A stretch of DNA of 64,000 nucleotides from Paradesertivirga superstes (GTDB lineage Bacteria > Bacteroidota > Bacteroidia > Sphingobacteriales > Sphingobacteriaceae). Each line of letters begins with the position of its first letter. Within the stretch, counting starts at the first letter, position 1. Shown piece by piece: positions 60,993-64,000 of this stretch. Where the stretch lies: positions 1 to 64,000 of the forward strand of contig NZ_JBBJCN010000005.1 of NCBI RefSeq assembly GCF_037622515.1, given 5' to 3'. The notes under the pieces were generated by a model. That model did not search any database. It had not been told where the DNA came from and worked only from the letters and a program-made list of their open reading frames with translations. The position numbers and the translations under genes are program-made.

Positions 60993-61121
60993 CTATTCTT
61001 CTATTTCCGTTAAAACAGCCTCGCATTTTAATTTAATTACCTTTTTTATTAAATTCCGTTAAAATGTTTTTTGCACACTCCAGTCAAACGTCATTAAGCA
61101 CGACAATCATCAAAAACCCGA

Positions 61122-61270
61122 ATCTAGCGCTGGCCCGAGCAGAACGGCGGGTCGGGAGTTTGCCTGTGCGGCTGAAGCTTCCCTGCCCGTTCGTTCAGGA
61201 GGGCTTGCCCGTCCAGCAGGCGGGGTTCTGTTCTTGATTTTATTCACCTGTTTTTATTGTTTTTAAATGG
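61122..61270. repeat. Mosaic module F, copy 2
   Basis: TCTAGCGCTGGCCCGAGCAG, then GTGCGGCTGAAGCTTCCCTG, GGCGGGGTTCTGTTCTTG and TTTTTATTGTTTTTAAATGG in the same order as 25561-25711. It is followed by CATGGTCTCGCTATGGCTCG and CCGCGGCTATGAGCGGGAAA blocks, which near 25160-25240 stand in a different place. Confidence 0.82.
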
Positions 61271-61442
61271 TGTTCATGGTCTCGCTATGGCTCGGCATTC
61301 GTTCTTTTTTATCAAGAAAACCTGCGCAGCAAGCATTGAAGCCTTAAACAAACAATAGATCCTTTCAATAACGAACTAGGCCACCCCGCGGCTATGAGCG
61401 GGAAAGAATATCGTTTTTATCAGGTAAAAAATAAGCCCGGTA

Positions 61443-61493
61443 GCCACCCCCCCTTTACTTCCCCCCGCCGGCGGGGGATACAAGGCGCTTTAA
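61443..61493. repeat. Family E hairpin repeat
   Basis: GCCACCCCCCCTTTACTTCC, core CCCCCGCCGGCGGGGG, then ATACAAGGCGCTTTAA. Nearly the same as the copy at 63287-63336. Confidence 0.8.
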
Positions 61494-61664
61494 TCCGCTA
61501 CTGTTCACGGTCTCGCCTCGGAATAAAAAGGGATACTTTGCAAAATAAACGAATAATTCTTTGCTCCGATAACAGCCAATTAAATGAGGTAGCACCCAAA
61601 TTAAGAGTCTCACTCTTTTATTTTCTTAATTTAGCATTTTTAAAATCTACGCTTAGGCATCCTT

Positions 61665-63269
61665 ATGGTTAAACACTGTTTCTTTTACTTATTGCTAATA
61701 GCATCTTCTCATGTTTTTAGTCAATCAAGAACATATACCTACGACTATCACCATTACCAAAAAATTAATTCATCCCTTTACTCCTTAGACACCAATCTCC
61801 ATACTTCAATTCGTCCCATTTTTCCGAACGATAGTCTGCAATATCGTCTTCTGGATTCATTAAGTTCTTTACACAATGATACGTCAGAGCAAAGATCATG
61901 GATTTACCGGAAGATATTTACCGACCATCTTATACAGGTAGAGCGACCAGATTACAATGTATACATTGACTTCCTCCCGGATTTTCAGATTGGTCGCGAC
62001 AGTGAGCGTAAGCGTGCTACCTGGTTAAACACACGCGGATTCCAGGTGCAGGGAAATATTGGCAAAAAGTTTCGTTTTTACAGCAGTGCCTATGAGAATC
62101 AGGGGAAACTGCCTGTATATCTTAATAACTTTGTGAATAGCAACGGAGTGATTCCGGGACAGGTCAACGCGAAATTTCTTTCTAATGGGGATAAGGACTG
62201 GGCCTATGCTTCAGCCCTGATTAATTATACACCGAACAAGTATTTTTCTTTTGTTCTGGGACAGGATAAAAACTTCATCGGTGATGGTTACCGCTCCATG
62301 ATTTTATCAGATGTGGCTTCCAATTATCCTTTCTTCAAAATTGAAACCACTTTGGGAAATGTCAGATATATGAATCTCTGGGCGCAGTTCCAGGACCTGA
62401 AGGCACCTGTTTTATCGCACGATAACGGATTCAGAAAGAAGTATGGTGTTTTTCATTACCTGGACTGGAATATAAATAAACGACTTTCTTTGGGCGTTTT
62501 TGAGTCTATTATCTGGCAGGATGCTGATAGCAGCGGAAAGCGCGGCTTCGACTTAGGATATCTCAATCCAATTATTTTCCTGCGGGCCATTGAGGGTTAT
62601 CACGGCTCTCCGGATAATGCCTTGTTAGGCTTTACTGGTAAATATAAATTAGCAAAGAATTTAACAGGTTACGGGCAGTTTATACTGGATGAGTTTACCG
62701 CAAAAGAGTTTTTCGGAGGCAGTGGTTATTGGGCAAATAAATTCGGAGTTCAGCTCGGAATTAAAGGCTTCGATGCTTTTAAAATCCGGAACCTGAATTT
62801 CCTTACCGAGTTTAACACGGCTCGTCCTTATACTTATTCTCAGCGAAGTTCATTATTAAATTACGGACATTACAATCAAGCTCTGGCGCATCCTTTCGGA
62901 GCCAACTTTAAGGAGTATCTGGCCATTGTTGATTACAGTTATAGGCGCTTTCAGTTTTTTCTTCAGGGTAATATTGCCGAATACGGCTTAGATCCCGCGG
63001 ATGCTAATTTCGGAAAGGATATATTTAAACCATACACCACCCGGAACACTGCAAAAGGCAATTATGGAAATCAAACCGGGCAGGGTGTAAAGACTGATTT
63101 TGTTTATTTTGACGGGAGAACATCCTTTCTTTTAAATCCAAAAACTAATTTGCGAATTGAATTGGGTGCTGTATTCCGAAATGAAAAAAACTCATTAAGT
63201 TATGATAAAACAACCTGGCTGACGTTTGGCCTTCGCAGTTCCTTCAGGAATTTATACCAGGATTTTTGA
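61665..63269 (+). CDS. Wzi/RemB-like outer-membrane capsule assembly protein
   Basis: A 534-residue protein with a signal peptide (MVKHCFFYLLLIASSHVFSQ, cleavage near residue 20). A polar helical stretch (residues about 40-90) is followed by a beta-strand-rich remainder with FLPDFQIGRDSERKRATWLN, FSFVLGQDKNFIGDGYRSMI, DVASNYPFFKIETTLG and LDWNINKRLSLGVFESIIW. This pattern matches the capsule assembly Wzi family, which includes the Bacteroidota gliding protein RemB. It probably anchors or organises the exported polymer at the cell surface. It stands just beyond the locus, separated by the antitoxin remnant and repeats. Confidence 0.85.
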   Translation: MVKHCFFYLLLIASSHVFSQSRTYTYDYHHYQKINSSLYSLDTNLHTSIRPIFPNDSLQYRLLDSLSSLHNDTSEQRSWIYRKIFTDHLIQVERPDYNVYIDFLPDFQIGRDSERKRATWLNTRGFQVQGNIGKKFRFYSSAYENQGKLPVYLNNFVNSNGVIPGQVNAKFLSNGDKDWAYASALINYTPNKYFSFVLGQDKNFIGDGYRSMILSDVASNYPFFKIETTLGNVRYMNLWAQFQDLKAPVLSHDNGFRKKYGVFHYLDWNINKRLSLGVFESIIWQDADSSGKRGFDLGYLNPIIFLRAIEGYHGSPDNALLGFTGKYKLAKNLTGYGQFILDEFTAKEFFGGSGYWANKFGVQLGIKGFDAFKIRNLNFLTEFNTARPYTYSQRSSLLNYGHYNQALAHPFGANFKEYLAIVDYSYRRFQFFLQGNIAEYGLDPADANFGKDIFKPYTTRNTAKGNYGNQTGQGVKTDFVYFDGRTSFLLNPKTNLRIELGAVFRNEKNSLSYDKTTWLTFGLRSSFRNLYQDF

Positions 63270-63286
63270 TCTTAATGATATCCCGG

Positions 63287-63336
63287 TAGCCACCCCCTTT
63301 AATTCCCCCGCCGGCGGGGGATACATAGCGCCTTAG
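63287..63336. repeat. Family E hairpin repeat after the Wzi-like gene
   Basis: GTAGCCACCCCCTTTAATTC, core CCCCCGCCGGCGGGGG, then ATACATAGCGCCTTAG. It starts 18 bases after the stop codon and could act as a terminator hairpin. Confidence 0.8.
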
Positions 63337-63386
63337 CCCATCAAACGCTTTATTCGTAGATTTTAAACGATAATTTCAAATTCACT

Positions 63387-63433
63387 TGCCTCATACTCCC
63401 CTCCTTATTTTCAAGGAGGGGGCAGGGGGTGGT
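63387..63433. repeat. Family D hairpin repeat
   Basis: TGCCTCATACTCCCCTCCTT, ATTTTCAAGG, then AGGGGGCAGGGGGTGG. Practically identical to 207-256 at the other end of the window; followed by GTTAATTATTGCATT as at 23728. Confidence 0.8.
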
Positions 63434-63540
63434 TAATTATTGCATTTACACAATGATCTTTGGCAGGAACTCCCATGGTTGGTGCTAGCTTTTTTGCACC
63501 GCCAGTCAAACACCATTAAGCATGATAATCATCATCTGCG

Positions 63541-64000
63541 GGGATCGTCATTGCCGATCCGATCGGCAATCCTAATGCATCATACTTTTAACCTTTTATC
63601 CGTGCTCCGCATTAACATTCCTGCCTGCGCAGGAATGACGAGGGTGGGTATTGGACGTATCGTCATTGCCGACCGATCGGCAATCGTAATGCATCATATT
63701 TGTAAACTTTTATCGTGCCGTATTAAGATTCCTGCCTGCGCAGGAATGATGGGGGTGGGTATTGGACGTATCGTCATTGCCGACCGATCGGCAATCCTAA
63801 TGCATCATACTTTTAACCTTTTATCGTGCTCCGCATTAAGATTCCTGCCTGCGCAGGAATGACGAGGGTGGGTATTGGACGTATCGTCATTGCCGACCGA
63901 TCGGCAATCCTAATGCATCATATTTGTAAACTTTTATCGTGCTCCGCATTAAGATTCCTGCCTGCGCAGGAATGACGGGGGTGGGTATTGGACGTATCGT
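63541..64000. repeat. Family C tandem array, 110-115-bp period, continuing past the window
   Basis: GTCATTGCCGAnCGATCGGC at about 63547, 63662, 63772 and 63886, with the start of a fifth at 63998, alternates with ATTCCTGCCTGCGCAGGAAT near 63617, 63728, 63841 and 63953. The linker (AATGCATCATA, then TTTTATCGTGC) alternates between two versions (ACTTTTAACC and ATTTGTAAAC) in successive units, hinting at a doubled unit. No gene is present in the last 730 bases of the window. Confidence 0.9.

Larger units (their letters stand above)
60993..61664. other. Gene-free region with mosaic repeats
   Basis: About 670 bases. The first 80 are AT-rich with nothing recognisable. From about 61071 to 61410 there is a composite of the same blocks as at 25.1-25.9 kb. 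A family E hairpin is at 61443-61493. The last 100 bases before the Wzi-like gene are AT-rich and presumably hold its promoter, but I cannot pick an element. Confidence 0.7.

Noticed and set aside
63440..63862. A 140-codon open frame at the right end
   Set aside because: It translates the family C tandem units; the internal similarity comes from the DNA repeat, not from a protein repeat.
63541..64000. Regularly spaced palindromic repeats resembling a CRISPR array
   Set aside because: The repeated part is nearly the whole 110-115-bp unit, the linkers are themselves repeated rather than unique spacers, and no cas gene is present.
1..64000. tRNA, rRNA or known riboswitch genes
   Set aside because: I saw no cloverleaf-like or conserved riboswitch pattern in any intergenic region, although a covariance-model search would be needed to exclude them.

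Overview
The window looks like a chromosome segment from a Bacteroidota bacterium, most probably Sphingobacteriaceae (Pedobacter-like). The reasons are lineage-typical families (DUF4834, DUF6427, DUF2480, DUF3108, DUF3109, a Wzi/RemB-type outer-membrane protein), stand-alone PurQ, TAnnTTTG-type promoter elements, little Shine-Dalgarno signal and AT-rich coding sequence. The genus is inferred; there is no rRNA gene in the window.

Layout. 0.3-3.5 kb: a minus-strand group (DUF4834, cupin DUF985, YwbE, uvrB). 3.8-15.7 kb: plus-strand housekeeping genes (upp, HAD phosphatase, a glycosyltransferase, DUF6427, purQ-coaX, an outer-membrane protein, an LptC-like lipoprotein, a PpiD-like foldase, DUF2480, DUF3108, DUF3109). 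15.7-22.3 kb: nucleotide-sugar genes (rfbD, rfbA, a UDP-sugar dehydrogenase, gmd) separated by palindromic repeats, with one intact and one stop-interrupted small GIY-YIG nuclease gene lying among the repeats. 22.3-26.2 kb: almost 4 kb with no credible gene, built of several interleaved repeat families.

26.4-60.5 kb: a Wzx/Wzy-type surface polysaccharide locus: SLBB export protein, Wzz, a winged-helix protein, Wzx and a FkbM methyltransferase. Two tightly packed nonulosonic-acid modules follow. Module 1 (33.0-39.5 kb) has a NeuB-family synthase, KdsC-like phosphatase, SDR, aldehyde dehydrogenase, CMP-sugar synthetase and a full-length transketolase, a combination I cannot assign to a known pathway. 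Module 2 (40.9-50.3 kb) is a legionaminic-acid pathway by the GDP-sugar route (LegB, LegC, NeuD-type acyltransferase, NeuC/LegG, NeuB/LegI, PtmE, LegF) plus HisF/HisH paralogues and a PseA/WbpG-type amidotransferase, predicting an acetamidino derivative. Next come a sialyltransferase-like protein, an acyltransferase, three glycosyltransferases, a Wzy-like polymerase, two epimerases, rfbC and a WecA-like initiating transferase.

60.5-64 kb: an MqsA-like antitoxin with a frameshifted DUF4258 toxin remnant, a mosaic repeat region, a Wzi-like protein, and a 110-115-bp tandem palindrome array running off the window end.

Inferred logic: the WecA-like protein loads the first sugar on undecaprenyl phosphate; glycosyltransferases extend it using dTDP-rhamnose, GDP- and UDP-sugars and two CMP-nonulosonates; Wzx flips, Wzy and Wzz polymerise, and the SLBB protein with Wzi exports and anchors the chain. 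rfbB is not in the window. The repeats sit between blocks, and the rfbC 3' end is present three times, which suggests past recombination at the locus edge.
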